Assembly: GCA_027487435.1 (NCBI GenBank)
Contig: JAIYDP010000246.1
Span: 62,001-126,000, forward strand
DNA: 64,000 bases
Origin: Verrucomicrobiaceae bacterium
Lineage (GTDB): Bacteria; Verrucomicrobiota; Verrucomicrobiia; Verrucomicrobiales; Akkermansiaceae
Direction of reading: 5' to 3'
The stretch's first letter is position 1. Every line of letters starts with the position of its first letter. This document shows positions 1 to 8,570 of the stretch, piece by piece. Made by a program: the position numbers and the translations under genes. The notes beneath the pieces are model-generated. The model saw only the letters and a program-made list of their open reading frames with translations, did no database searches and was not told where the DNA came from.

Positions 1-2
1 AT

Positions 3-389
3 ACCTACGTTATTACTATAAAAAATGTTATTAGATTGACTTTATACTCAGTACCAGAGTGTTCATCAATTCGTGCAGAAAAATGGATGATCGATAATAA
101 ACTTGATCATACATCCTTGCATGGAAGTGACGCAAAATCAATGTGGGTAAAATTACAAGATTATACGGATCTATCAGCAGATAATATGAATAAAAGAAGA
201 ATAATTAACCAAGATTATCAGCTCGTTATGGAGGCAGATAATCACGTCAAAACTACGCTAATCATTACACAATGTAAGTATTCTAGCCAGACAGATGATG
301 TTGTGTTATTTGCTATTAAAGAAGATCGTTTGTGTCAGATAATTCTTCAAAGACCTATTGCAATAAAATTAGGAATTAAAGGTCTCTGA
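3..389 (+). CDS. 3' end of an AT-rich gene of unknown function (partial)
   Basis: The reading frame is open from the left edge of the window to a TGA at 387-389, so this is the C-terminal part (about 128 residues) of a protein starting upstream; the TTG at 36 could be a start but nothing favours it. The visible part is polar and has no signal peptide, membrane segment or motif I recognise. Its base composition is much more AT-rich than everything after about position 430, which hints at a different origin from the rest of the window. It could be an orphan gene of an accessory region; no function is assigned. Confidence 0.5.
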   Translation, partial: TYVITIKNVIRLTLYSVPECSSIRAEKWMIDNKLDHTSLHGSDAKSMWVKLQDYTDLSADNMNKRRIINQDYQLVMEADNHVKTTLIITQCKYSSQTDDVVLFAIKEDRLCQIILQRPIAIKLGIKGL

Positions 390-466
390 AAACCCTCAAT
401 GACTGATCTTCTGTTATGATACAATTCGCATGCCTCGGTGGAGGAGATTGATTTTGCTGCTTGGCG

Positions 467-760
467 ATACTTGGTGAAAATTTCGCTATGGACCACACAC
501 GTGTGCTGCCCTATTTCCAAAATCGGAAATGCCTCGGCACAGGCGTGTTGCCCTATTTCCGAAATCGGAAATGCCCCAGCACAGGTGTGCTGCCCTATTT
601 CCAAAATCGGAAATGCCTCAGCACACGTGTGCTGCCCTATTTCCGAAATCGGAAATGCCTTAGCACACGTGTGTTGCCCTATTTCCGAAATCGGAAATGC
701 CCCTCCGAACGTTAGGTGGCTACTTGTCAAAACTTGCAATGCCTTGGCAAACGCTTGTTT
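467..760. repeat. 42-bp tandem repeat array, about 5 clear units plus degenerate units in phase at both ends
   Basis: The word ccctatttcc recurs at 509, 551, 593, 635 and 677, exactly 42 bases apart. Units differ at only a few positions. Each has two dyads: ATTTCCGAAATCGGAAAT (8-bp arms, two-base centre; one arm base is changed in units 1 and 3) and, best in units 3 and 4, GCACACGTGTGC (perfect 12-bp palindrome). Degenerate but phase-keeping copies lie at 467-508 (matching mainly in the second dyad) and 719-760 (sharing aatgcc.tggca). Because 42 is a multiple of three and no stop occurs, several frames stay open through it on both strands. Most differences between units would be non-synonymous, so I treat it as non-coding. 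Units are contiguous, so this is not a CRISPR. Confidence 0.9.
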
Positions 761-848
761 GATATGCGAGCGGGTATGATGGTTTTTTGGTGGCTCGACT
801 GGGAGGGAAGAATCATTTTCGCCATCGGATGCTTAGGGAGGGGAGAAA

Positions 849-892
849 ACAGGCGGGACGCCTGTTTGCCGAGACAGGCGGGGACGCCTGTC
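849..892. repeat. Two tandem stem-loops (REP-like), possible terminator for the minus-strand gene at 914
   Basis: Two short inverted repeats sit side by side: aacaggcg/cgcctgtt around a 3-base loop (849-867) and gacaggcg/cgcctgtc around a 4-base loop (873-892). Their arms are nearly the same, so the pair looks like two copies of one dispersed palindromic element. They lie 21 bases past the stop codon of the dehydrogenase gene. Read on the minus strand, the second stem ends in TTTTC, so the pair could end transcription of that gene. Confidence 0.6.
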
Positions 893-913
893 CTCCTAGT
901 GATGCAAGACAGC

Positions 914-2137
914 TTAGGCTACGGTGAAGCTTGCGGCTTGCTCGGGGGTGAGTTCGATGTATTGCCAGGGCAGGCCGTATTGGTTGAGGTCGGCCATGAA
1001 GGAGTCGGGATCGTATTGTTCGATGTTCCAGACTCCGGGTTTGTTCCAGTCGCCGGCGAGCATTTGTTTTGCCCCGATCATTGCGGGAACGCCAGTGGTG
1101 TAGGAAATGGCTTGGCTGCCTACCTCGCGGAAGCATTCTTCGTGGTCGCAGATGTTGTAAATGTAGATCGCTTTGGCTTTGCCGTCTTTGATGCCGGTGA
1201 TGACGTTGCCGATGCAGGTTCTGCCTTTGGTGGTAACGCCGAGGTCGCCAGGATTGGGCAGCACAGCTTTGAGGAACTGGAGGGGGATGATTTCTACGCC
1301 GTTGTAGGTGACAGGATCGATGCGGGTCATGCCGACGTTTTGCAGGACTTCGAGGTGCTTGAGGTAGTTTTGCGAGAAGCTCATCCAGAATTGCGCGCGG
1401 CGGATGGTGGGGATGTGCTTCACGAGGGACTCGAGTTCTTCGTGGTACATGCGGTAAATTTCGTATGTGCCGACTTCTTGCGGGCAGGTAAATGGCTGGT
1501 GCAAGGACATCGGAGACGTTTCGACAAATTCGCCGTTTTCCCAGTGTCGGCACGGGGCTGTGACCTCGCGGATGTTGATTTCGGGATTGAAATTGGTGGC
1601 AAAGGCGTGGCCGTGATTGCCGCCGTTGACGTCGATGATGTCGAGGGTGTGGATTTCATCGAAGTGATGCTTGAGCGCCCATGCGGTATAAACGTTCGTG
1701 ACACCGGGATCGAAGCCGGAGCCGAGCAACGCACTGAGACCCGCGGCGGTGAATTTTTCTTGGTAGGCCCATTGCCAGGAATACTCGAACTTTGCGACAT
1801 CGGGCGGCTCGTAGTTTGCGGTGTCGAGGTAATCGATGCCCGCAGCGAGGCAGGCATCCATGAGCGGCAGATCTTGGTACGGCAGAGCGACGTTGAGGAC
1901 GAGGTCGGGCTGGAGCGCGCGCAGGTATTCGGTGGTGGCGGCGACGTTATCGGCGTCGATGGCAGCGGTTTGGATTGTCACACCGAAGCGCTCTTTGACA
2001 GATGCGGCGATGGCATCGCATTTGGATACGGTGCGGGAGGCGAGAGTGATTTGCGAGAAAACGGTAGGGACTTGAGCGCACTTGTGGGCGACGACGCTGC
2101 CGACTCCGCCGGCACCGATGATAAGAACGTGTGACAT
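914..2137 (-). CDS. Carboxynorspermidine / saccharopine dehydrogenase family protein
   Basis: The 407-residue protein opens with a Rossmann nucleotide-binding motif (IIGAGGVGSVVAHK, residues 5-18), continues with the Asp/Asn-rich segment LNVALPYQD and the GFDPG turn, and has the length and layout of carboxynorspermidine dehydrogenase (Lys1/saccharopine reductase fold). That enzyme reduces the imine of aspartate semialdehyde and a diamine with NADPH to give carboxy(nor)spermidine in the alternative polyamine pathway. The usual partner, carboxynorspermidine decarboxylase (nspC), is not adjacent, so the exact substrate stays open. The ATG at 2137 fits the start of the Rossmann fold. A long open frame on the opposite strand is only a shadow of this gene. 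Confidence 0.8.
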   Translation of the reverse strand: MSHVLIIGAGGVGSVVAHKCAQVPTVFSQITLASRTVSKCDAIAASVKERFGVTIQTAAIDADNVAATTEYLRALQPDLVLNVALPYQDLPLMDACLAAGIDYLDTANYEPPDVAKFEYSWQWAYQEKFTAAGLSALLGSGFDPGVTNVYTAWALKHHFDEIHTLDIIDVNGGNHGHAFATNFNPEINIREVTAPCRHWENGEFVETSPMSLHQPFTCPQEVGTYEIYRMYHEELESLVKHIPTIRRAQFWMSFSQNYLKHLEVLQNVGMTRIDPVTYNGVEIIPLQFLKAVLPNPGDLGVTTKGRTCIGNVITGIKDGKAKAIYIYNICDHEECFREVGSQAISYTTGVPAMIGAKQMLAGDWNKPGVWNIEQYDPDSFMADLNQYGLPWQYIELTPEQAASFTVA

Positions 2138-2315
2138 GCGGAGTTGATAGCGATCAGGTCATCGAGAAGCAAGTGTCAAAATGTGACGAATGAGTGAGGA
2201 AGGCGAGGATTTGCGGAATTTGTGGCATTTTTTGAAAAGATACTGACAAAAGTGGGCTTCTCTGGTGTTTTCTCCACGAAGGCTTTCGCCGGAAACGCTA
2301 TCAATACAATCTACT
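2138..2315. other. Intergenic region between divergent dehydrogenase and T2SS operon
   Basis: This 178-base spacer separates the minus-strand dehydrogenase from the first T2SS gene and must hold promoters for both. I see no convincing -35/-10 pair or operator. Confidence 0.3.
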
Positions 2316-2759
2316 ATGAATACGACGCAGAATCGGACAAAAAAAATCAAGAAGGCAGCAGGTTTCACTTTGCTGGAAATGGTCATCGTGCTTGGCATCA
2401 TTGGCCTGATCATCGGTGGAGCCATCGGGGTGATGGGCAGAGTCGGCGCGGGTGCCGCGGTTCAGCGTGTGAAGGGCGATATGCAAGCAATGAGTAGCGC
2501 CTTAAAGATGTATAAGATCAACAATGGCTTTTATCCATCAGGTGCTCAAGGACTGAAAGCTTTAGTCGCTCGTCCGGGAGGTTCGCCTGCTCCGAAGTCA
2601 TGGACACAGCTCGCAGACCGCGTGCCGATGGATCCATGGGGACAAGAATACCTTTACAAATTTCCAGGCACAAAAACGCCATCAGAATTTGAGATCATCA
2701 GCAAAGGCGAAGACACGCAGCAAGGAACCGAGGATGACATCACCAGCCAAGGTGAGTGA
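2316..2759 (+). CDS. gspG: Type II secretion major pseudopilin GspG
   Basis: The 147-residue protein has a basic leader ending in Gly16, followed by the type IV pilin N-terminal helix FTLLEMVIVLGIIGLIIGGA with Glu at mature position 5. Its C-terminal half holds the GspG signature (NNGFYPSGAQGLKALV..., DPWGQEYLYKFPG, FEIISKGED), including the acidic end that binds calcium in known GspG proteins. It is the main subunit of the T2SS pseudopilus. A longer frame from 2265 exists, but the ATG at 2316 gives a normal leader length. It begins an operon with the minor pseudopilins; the stop lies three bases before the next start. Confidence 0.95.
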   Translation: MNTTQNRTKKIKKAAGFTLLEMVIVLGIIGLIIGGAIGVMGRVGAGAAVQRVKGDMQAMSSALKMYKINNGFYPSGAQGLKALVARPGGSPAPKSWTQLADRVPMDPWGQEYLYKFPGTKTPSEFEIISKGEDTQQGTEDDITSQGE

Positions 2760-2762
2760 TGA

Positions 2763-3377
2763 TTGAATCGATTGCTACTACCAACCATCATGCGCCGCTC
2801 CTGTTTAGCCAATCCTGTGAGACATCGTCAGCGGCGAGGTTTCACCTTGCTGGAGATGGTTTTCGTGCTGGCGCTGATCGGTATAGCGATGGGAGGGGCG
2901 ATTACATTTTTCGTGGTTTCATCATCGGAACGCCAACTCAAGGGAGCAGCAAAAGATATTGAGCTACTGTCGCAGAAAGCTCGTGCTATTTCGCTGATTC
3001 AACAAATTCCTTACGCCATTACCGTATCCGAAGGAAATCTGCGGATGGGGCCACTGGTAGAGGCGGGATTTTCCGAGCGCGACTTGCTCGAACGTGAAGC
3101 TTACGAAAATTCTATGATGCAGAATGGCGAGGCGAGGCCAAAGTTTTCTCCGGTGCGAACGGACTTGGATCTTTCGGCTTTTGCGGTCTCGATCCGCCGC
3201 TGGGGTGGCTCGCAGTATCAACCGATGCGTCGATCCGACCCCGAGGTCTGGAGGTTTGATCCAAACGGGCTATGTGAACCCATCGGACTTCGCTTAGAAT
3301 ACGAGGATGGTTGGATCGAGATGGAATTTCACCCCTTATCCGCAACGATCAGAGATCAATCCATGGAAGCCCGATGA
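2763..3377 (+). CDS. gspH: GspH-like minor pseudopilin
   Basis: About 204 residues with a basic leader ending at Gly26, then FTLLEMVFVLALIGIAMGGA, the pilin helix with Glu at +5, and a beta-rich C-terminal part without other clear motifs. Position after gspG and before gspI makes GspH the natural call. A TGA at 2760-2762 blocks upstream extension, so the start is either TTG 2763 (preceded by aaggtg at a fair Shine-Dalgarno distance) or ATG 2790, which would give a more usual 17-residue leader. The stop overlaps the gspI start (ATGA). Confidence 0.8.
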   Translation: MNRLLLPTIMRRSCLANPVRHRQRRGFTLLEMVFVLALIGIAMGGAITFFVVSSSERQLKGAAKDIELLSQKARAISLIQQIPYAITVSEGNLRMGPLVEAGFSERDLLEREAYENSMMQNGEARPKFSPVRTDLDLSAFAVSIRRWGGSQYQPMRRSDPEVWRFDPNGLCEPIGLRLEYEDGWIEMEFHPLSATIRDQSMEAR

Positions 3378-3786
3378 AACATTTCCGCAAAACTCGTCGT
3401 CGCAATGGCTACCTCTTGATGGAGGTCGTGATCGCGCTGGCCATTTTTTCCTTGGTGGCAGTAGGTTTCACAAAGGCACTGAACAAAGCGGCGGATGCAT
3501 CCGATTTGGCAGCGAAGAGCGTGCAAATCACCCGCATTTTGTCCAGCGCGATGGATGAGGCGATATCGACACCCATCCTTGAAGAACAACAGATCGTCGT
3601 GGACTTGGAAGAAAGAAACATGACAATCACCACGCTTTACGAGCCAATGATCGAGGAATTGCAAAATAGAGATGAACAGTTCTTGCAAGATATGTGGCGG
3701 ATTACCGTCATCGGCACCTACATAGAAGACGGAAATAAGATCGAGCGATCGATGGTAACTTGGCGCTACGGAAAACTCTATCAGCC

Positions 3787-3790
<4 letters not shown>
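3374..3790 (+). CDS. gspI: GspI-like minor pseudopilin
   Basis: The ATG at 3374 overlaps the stop of the previous gene (ATGA) and gives a 138-residue protein with the leader MKHFRKTRRRNG, cleaved before YLLMEVVIALAIFSLVAVG, Glu at +5. Small size and place in the gene order match GspI, which together with GspJ and GspK forms the pseudopilus tip. The soluble part is short and acidic. It overlaps the next gene by four bases. Confidence 0.8.
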
Positions 3791-4553
<763 letters not shown>

Positions 4554-4557
<4 letters not shown>

Positions 4558-5537
4558 AAAATCTTACCTCTGATCAACATTGCAATCCTCGCATCCGCAG
4601 GCAACGCGGCATGGCTTTGGTGGCTGTGCTTTGGCTCATCGTCATCCTCGGGTTCGCCGCCGTTACAGCCATTAGCTTGCTCAATTTCCAACTCGACGTC
4701 GCTGATTCCCAAATCAATGGCTTTCGCGCACGCATGGCCGCAGAAATGGGAATTGCCGTTGGCTGCAACCCCGCAGTTGAGCGCGGCGACCCCGTCCTCC
4801 AATTCGCCAACGAAGACGGCGAAAGTTATGAGGTCGATCTGAAAACGGAAGGCGGTCGATTCAATATCAATTACCTCCTCGCCGAAAAAGCAGGAGGCAA
4901 CGACAAGCGACTGATCAAGGAAATCATGATACGATGGGGCATCGAAAATGATATTGCGCAAGAGATTTCTGATGCCTTAATGGACTGGACTGATCCAAAT
5001 GATGAAGTACAAGCCAATGGCGCGGAACGAGAAGATTATGAGAAAATAGGCCGCCTCAATCAGCCCTTCAATCGCCCATTTTACTCGCTCGATGAAGTGC
5101 GTTTCGTGCGAGGTTGGGATCTTGTCGAGCGCGTGCGTCCGGATTGGCGTGATTGGTTTACCGTATGGAGCCAGGGTGGGCTTGATGTCAATGAAGCCGA
5201 TGCCGAAAAAATTTCGATTGCCGCTGAGTGCAACATCGAAGACGCAGACGCGTTGGTAGAGATCGTTCGTGGAGCCGATGGCCTGCGAGGAACCGAGGAT
5301 GATATGCCGTTTCAAAATCTCGTAGCAGGACAAAACGGCCCCGGTGTCATGGATATCTTGCGCGTACCTGACTTTTACTCTTCTATCATCTCCGCACGCT
5401 TGGCAGTGAATGATGCAACCGTACGCATCGAAAGCATTGGCACGGCTGGTGCAACGAAACGAAAAATCATTCTCGTCGTCCGCAACCGCGCAGGCAAGCC
5501 CGTCATTTTACAGAAAACCGAAGAAGTTATACCGTGA
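4554..5537 (+). CDS. gspK: GspK-like minor pseudopilin
   Basis: The 327-residue protein has a basic leader to Gly19 and then MALVAVLWLIVILGFAAVTA. It lacks Glu at +5, which is the hallmark of GspK among pseudopilins. The large periplasmic part has features of the family's SAM-like domain (RFNINYLLAEK..., ALMDWTDPNDE, FYSLDEVRFVRGW, LDVNEADAE). GspK caps the pseudopilus with GspI and GspJ. It starts inside the last codons of gspJ (ATGA) and its own stop overlaps the GTG of the next gene. Confidence 0.88.
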
Positions 5538-6775
5538 GCAAAAAAGCAGAAATCACCGCACTAGTACCGGGAGCCTCCGGTTGGGAAATTTGGCAAGGAC
5601 AGCCATCCGCAGGATTGACACGCCGCGAAAGTAGCGATGTCACACACGCTGGCGAAATCCTAAACCTCCCCAACCTTGACGTGGTGCTCTTTTTCCCTGT
5701 AAAAGATGCCACTGTTCTGCCGTTTCGCGCCGCTTCTGCGGACGAATCGCTCTTCGCCGACCTCGCACAAATGCATTGCGAGCGTATGGGCATTCGCACC
5801 GACCCCGATGCAGGAAAGCTCATCGACAGCTTCGTCCTCGAAACATCGACCGACAGTGCCGTGCTGGCCACCGTTGCATTACGCGCCCCACAGCCTGGGG
5901 ACATGCCCACTCGTAGCCCCAAGGAATTTGACTACTCCCCGCGCGCATTCGCCTTCCCCGCCAGTGGCATCGCTGTCTGGAAGGAATTCGGTCACTGGGT
6001 ATTTGCCTTTTACCAAAATGGGAAAATGCTCTACGCCCAATCCACATCCAACGATGCAGAAAACCCGAACGATGCCCTGCTGCGGGACATCAAGCTCGCT
6101 CTCGTTCAGCTATCGTTTCAAAACATCGCGATTTCCACTGACGAAGTTCGCATTTGGCACCCCGCCGGTGACTTGGGCGAAGCAGGCAGTCTCACAGAGG
6201 CACTGGGCGTTACCGCCATCGTCACACGCCGGCCCGATCCTGCAATATCGGCCATTCCCAGCAAGCTGTTGCCAGCCGACGTGCAAGCCTTACGCCGCAT
6301 TGCAGCTCAGCGCATGCAGATCAAAATCATCGCCTCCGTCGCCGCCATTGCTGTGCTATCGCTCATCGGCTGGGCAGGATGGGATCTTTCCAAACTCAAA
6401 AAGAAGACCGACGATGCTTCTGCCGCCGCCGCTGAAGTGCAACCACAAATCGAAGAATACACAAAGCACAAAGACAAATGGAACGAACTGGGTCCAGTCG
6501 TCGATTCCCAGCAATGGCCTGTGGAAATTCTCTTTAACATCGCCAAAAGTATCCCGCCCGTAGGTGGCATGCGCCTCAAAGAAGCCCGCATCAACAACAT
6601 GGAAGTCGATGTCAAAGGCAGTTCGCAAGATTCCATCCCGATTGGAACGTTCGCCGTCAACATCGAACGAAATGAAGCCCTACAACGATTCAAATTTGAC
6701 TCCCCACAACGTAACAACAGTTCCAAAGGCTGGGAATTCACATTAAAAGGTGAAGTGCCGCAAATCCCAAAATAA
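5534..6775 (+). CDS. gspL: GspL-like inner membrane platform protein
   Basis: This 413-residue protein has a long cytoplasmic N-terminal part (about 1-258, compatible with the actin-like GspL/PilM fold), one membrane helix at roughly 262-283, a coiled-coil stretch, and a C-terminal PilN-like periplasmic domain (about 325-405). GspL links the secretion ATPase GspE to the inner membrane platform. The GTG start at 5534 overlaps the gspK stop (GTGA). Identity rests on topology and position between gspK and gspM, because the family is poorly conserved. Confidence 0.7.
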   Translation: MSKKAEITALVPGASGWEIWQGQPSAGLTRRESSDVTHAGEILNLPNLDVVLFFPVKDATVLPFRAASADESLFADLAQMHCERMGIRTDPDAGKLIDSFVLETSTDSAVLATVALRAPQPGDMPTRSPKEFDYSPRAFAFPASGIAVWKEFGHWVFAFYQNGKMLYAQSTSNDAENPNDALLRDIKLALVQLSFQNIAISTDEVRIWHPAGDLGEAGSLTEALGVTAIVTRRPDPAISAIPSKLLPADVQALRRIAAQRMQIKIIASVAAIAVLSLIGWAGWDLSKLKKKTDDASAAAAEVQPQIEEYTKHKDKWNELGPVVDSQQWPVEILFNIAKSIPPVGGMRLKEARINNMEVDVKGSSQDSIPIGTFAVNIERNEALQRFKFDSPQRNNSSKGWEFTLKGEVPQIPK

Positions 6776-6868
6776 AATCGACTTTTTCCCACGATCACAG
6801 ACAGAAATCCTCTTCCTCGGCTTTCCCTCTGACAAGCACACATTCCTTTTCCTTCTCATCACCTACTC

Positions 6869-7444
6869 ATGTCCGAACGCGAAAAAAAACTTCTCTACCT
6901 CTTTGCCGTAGCCGGTGTCATTCTTATCGGTTTCTGGGGTTACAGCACTTTCTTGAATTACAAACAAGACCTGACGAGGAAGCTAGACAAAGCACAAGAG
7001 GATCTCGATACGGCAAAAATGGCGATCGCCTCCCGTGATGCCATTATCGAGGAAATCGAATGGCTGGCGACCCATGAACCACAACCACGAGCCAGCTTGC
7101 AAGCTCCTGATGAAATTGCGAAATTTGCCGACACTGAAGCGCTCAGTTCAGGCCTGAATGTGAAGAATAAAAAAATCCTTAGCACCCTCGAAGCTGGTAC
7201 CGAAGGCAACCTCGTCAACTACTCCATCGCCCAAGTTGAGTTCCAAGTCACCGGCACCGAAAAAAACCTCTACACTTGGTTCGATAAAATGCACGAACCG
7301 ACGAAATTCCGCGTGATCTCCAACATTTCACTGATGCCGAACAAAGAAAACGATACCCTCATCGACTGCAACGTCATTTTTGACCAATGGTTCATCGCTG
7401 CACCGCTCGATAGCCCAGAACCCGAGACAGCTTCTACGCCATGA
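6869..7444 (+). CDS. gspM: GspM-like inner membrane protein
   Basis: A 191-residue bitopic protein: short cytoplasmic N-terminus, one membrane helix at about 8-27, a helical stretch (LDKAQEDLDTAKMAIASRDAI), then a small alpha/beta periplasmic domain as in GspM/PilO. It would pair with the GspL-like protein to anchor the secretion ATPase. A 93-base spacer separates it from gspL, the only sizeable gap in the operon, and it ends in an ATGA overlap with the next gene. Low sequence conservation limits the call. Confidence 0.65.
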   Translation: MSEREKKLLYLFAVAGVILIGFWGYSTFLNYKQDLTRKLDKAQEDLDTAKMAIASRDAIIEEIEWLATHEPQPRASLQAPDEIAKFADTEALSSGLNVKNKKILSTLEAGTEGNLVNYSIAQVEFQVTGTEKNLYTWFDKMHEPTKFRVISNISLMPNKENDTLIDCNVIFDQWFIAAPLDSPEPETASTP

Positions 7445-7899
7445 TCATTTCTCGTTCCATCTCCCACCTAAGCTGCTTTTTGCTCGGATTGTTGGCTTTC
7501 ATTGCCTTTTCTTTGCCTGCACAGGCTCAAGCTCCACGCAAAACCTCGCGCGAAGTCTATCACTACCTATCCTGGAGGTCGCCCTTCACAGCCAATCGAC
7601 ATGCAGAGCCACCCATCACGCGCAATCATGCGGAAAACCTCACCATCACTGGCATGACCAAGTTTCCCGACGGATACTTCATCGTTCTCGAAGATCGCAC
7701 CGATCCAAAAAAAACTCTCTTCATCCAACCCGGCGTCCCCAGTCCGGTGGAAATCCTCGATATCTCTGACGAGAGCGAAAACATTCAGCTTCACATCAAG
7801 TATCTCGGCGAAACCGCTCGCATTGGCTTCGCCACGACCACGAAAAAAACCTCCGCCAAATCGACAAAAAGCGCATCCCCTACCCCATCATCACCATGA
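7441..7899 (+). CDS. Small secreted protein, first of a GspC-like paralog pair
   Basis: A 152-residue protein with a Sec signal peptide (to about residue 30, ending AQA) and a single small beta domain, followed by a Lys/Ser/Thr/Pro tail. It shares a pattern with the next gene: SPFT, then G[MV]T[KQ]FPDGYF[IV]VL, a Lys/Pro loop, QPGV and a short V.[IV]L strand. The layout resembles the periplasmic homology region of GspC (strand, turn, strand, ligand loop, strand), the piece that binds the secretin. Unlike GspC it has no lasting membrane anchor. Its place directly between gspM and gspD supports a T2SS role; the GspC link is my inference. Confidence 0.6.
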   Translation: MIISRSISHLSCFLLGLLAFIAFSLPAQAQAPRKTSREVYHYLSWRSPFTANRHAEPPITRNHAENLTITGMTKFPDGYFIVLEDRTDPKKTLFIQPGVPSPVEILDISDESENIQLHIKYLGETARIGFATTTKKTSAKSTKSASPTPSSP

Positions 7900-8546
7900 A
7901 ATCACTCGCCATTCTTTCTGCTTTGCTGGCATTTCCTGTGCTTGCCGCACCACCTGTCAAGCCCGAGAAGACCCGCTACGCTCCGCTTTGGGTCAATTCG
8001 CCCTTCACTGAAAAGCCCGTCGTAGCTGCCCCAAGCGGCCCGCCTCCAGTTAATCCCCTCGATGACTACGCCCTCGGCGGTGTCACGCAATTTCCCGACG
8101 GCTACTTCGTTGTGCTTATCAACAAAAAAAATCCAGCCAAAAAAATCACTGTGCAGCCGGGTGTTTATAGTGAGTTTAAAGTCCTCAGTGTCGATATGGG
8201 CAAAGAAAGCCTTTCCGAAGATGGAACGATGATCAACGAAGGAGCCAGCGTCAAACTCGCCAATGGTTCTATGCAAGGAGAAGTTAAATATGACACTAAG
8301 ATTATGGCCATGAGAGGTGCCAGCGCAAATCCAGCACAATCCATGAATCCTCAGGGCAACCGTACCATTTCCCCACAAGGAGGCTTCCCACCGGGATTTA
8401 TCGCTCCAAACGGCAACAATTCTACCCGGCCAACCCGCATGCGCACCATTCCGCCTCCTACAGCAGTTGACCAGTCGCAAATTCCTCAACCCCAAGTGCC
8501 GCAACCGCAAGTACCGCAAGGCTCACCCGCCCTACCTGTCCAATAA
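7896..8546 (+). CDS. Small secreted protein, second of a GspC-like paralog pair, with Pro/Gln-rich tail
   Basis: A 216-residue protein with a signal peptide ending near residue 18 (VLAAPP). Its domain at about 55-130 matches the preceding gene product (NSPFT..., GGVTQFPDGYFVVL, VQPGV), so the two arose by tandem duplication. The C-terminal third is disordered: Gly/Asn/Pro-rich, then repeated PQVPQPQVPQ. A possible function is the GspC-like bridge between inner membrane platform and secretin, or a chaperone of the secretin encoded just downstream. ATGA overlap with the previous gene, 24 bases to gspD. Confidence 0.6.
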   Translation: MKSLAILSALLAFPVLAAPPVKPEKTRYAPLWVNSPFTEKPVVAAPSGPPPVNPLDDYALGGVTQFPDGYFVVLINKKNPAKKITVQPGVYSEFKVLSVDMGKESLSEDGTMINEGASVKLANGSMQGEVKYDTKIMAMRGASANPAQSMNPQGNRTISPQGGFPPGFIAPNGNNSTRPTRMRTIPPPTAVDQSQIPQPQVPQPQVPQGSPALPVQ

Positions 8547-8570
8547 TTCCGATATACCCTTTTCTACATT

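Noticed and set aside
467-760. CRISPR array
   Set aside because: The units are contiguous with no unique spacers, and no cas gene is nearby.
438-779. Protein made of 14-residue repeats (and two other open frames through the array)
   Set aside because: The 42-bp unit keeps any stop-free frame open on both strands. Differences between units are mostly amino-acid-changing, and several frames look equally good, so no coding call was made.
716-2134. A 472-codon open frame on the plus strand
   Set aside because: It lies opposite the dehydrogenase gene, in phase with it, and gives a Val/Asp/Gly-rich product without any motif. It is a shadow of the real minus-strand gene.
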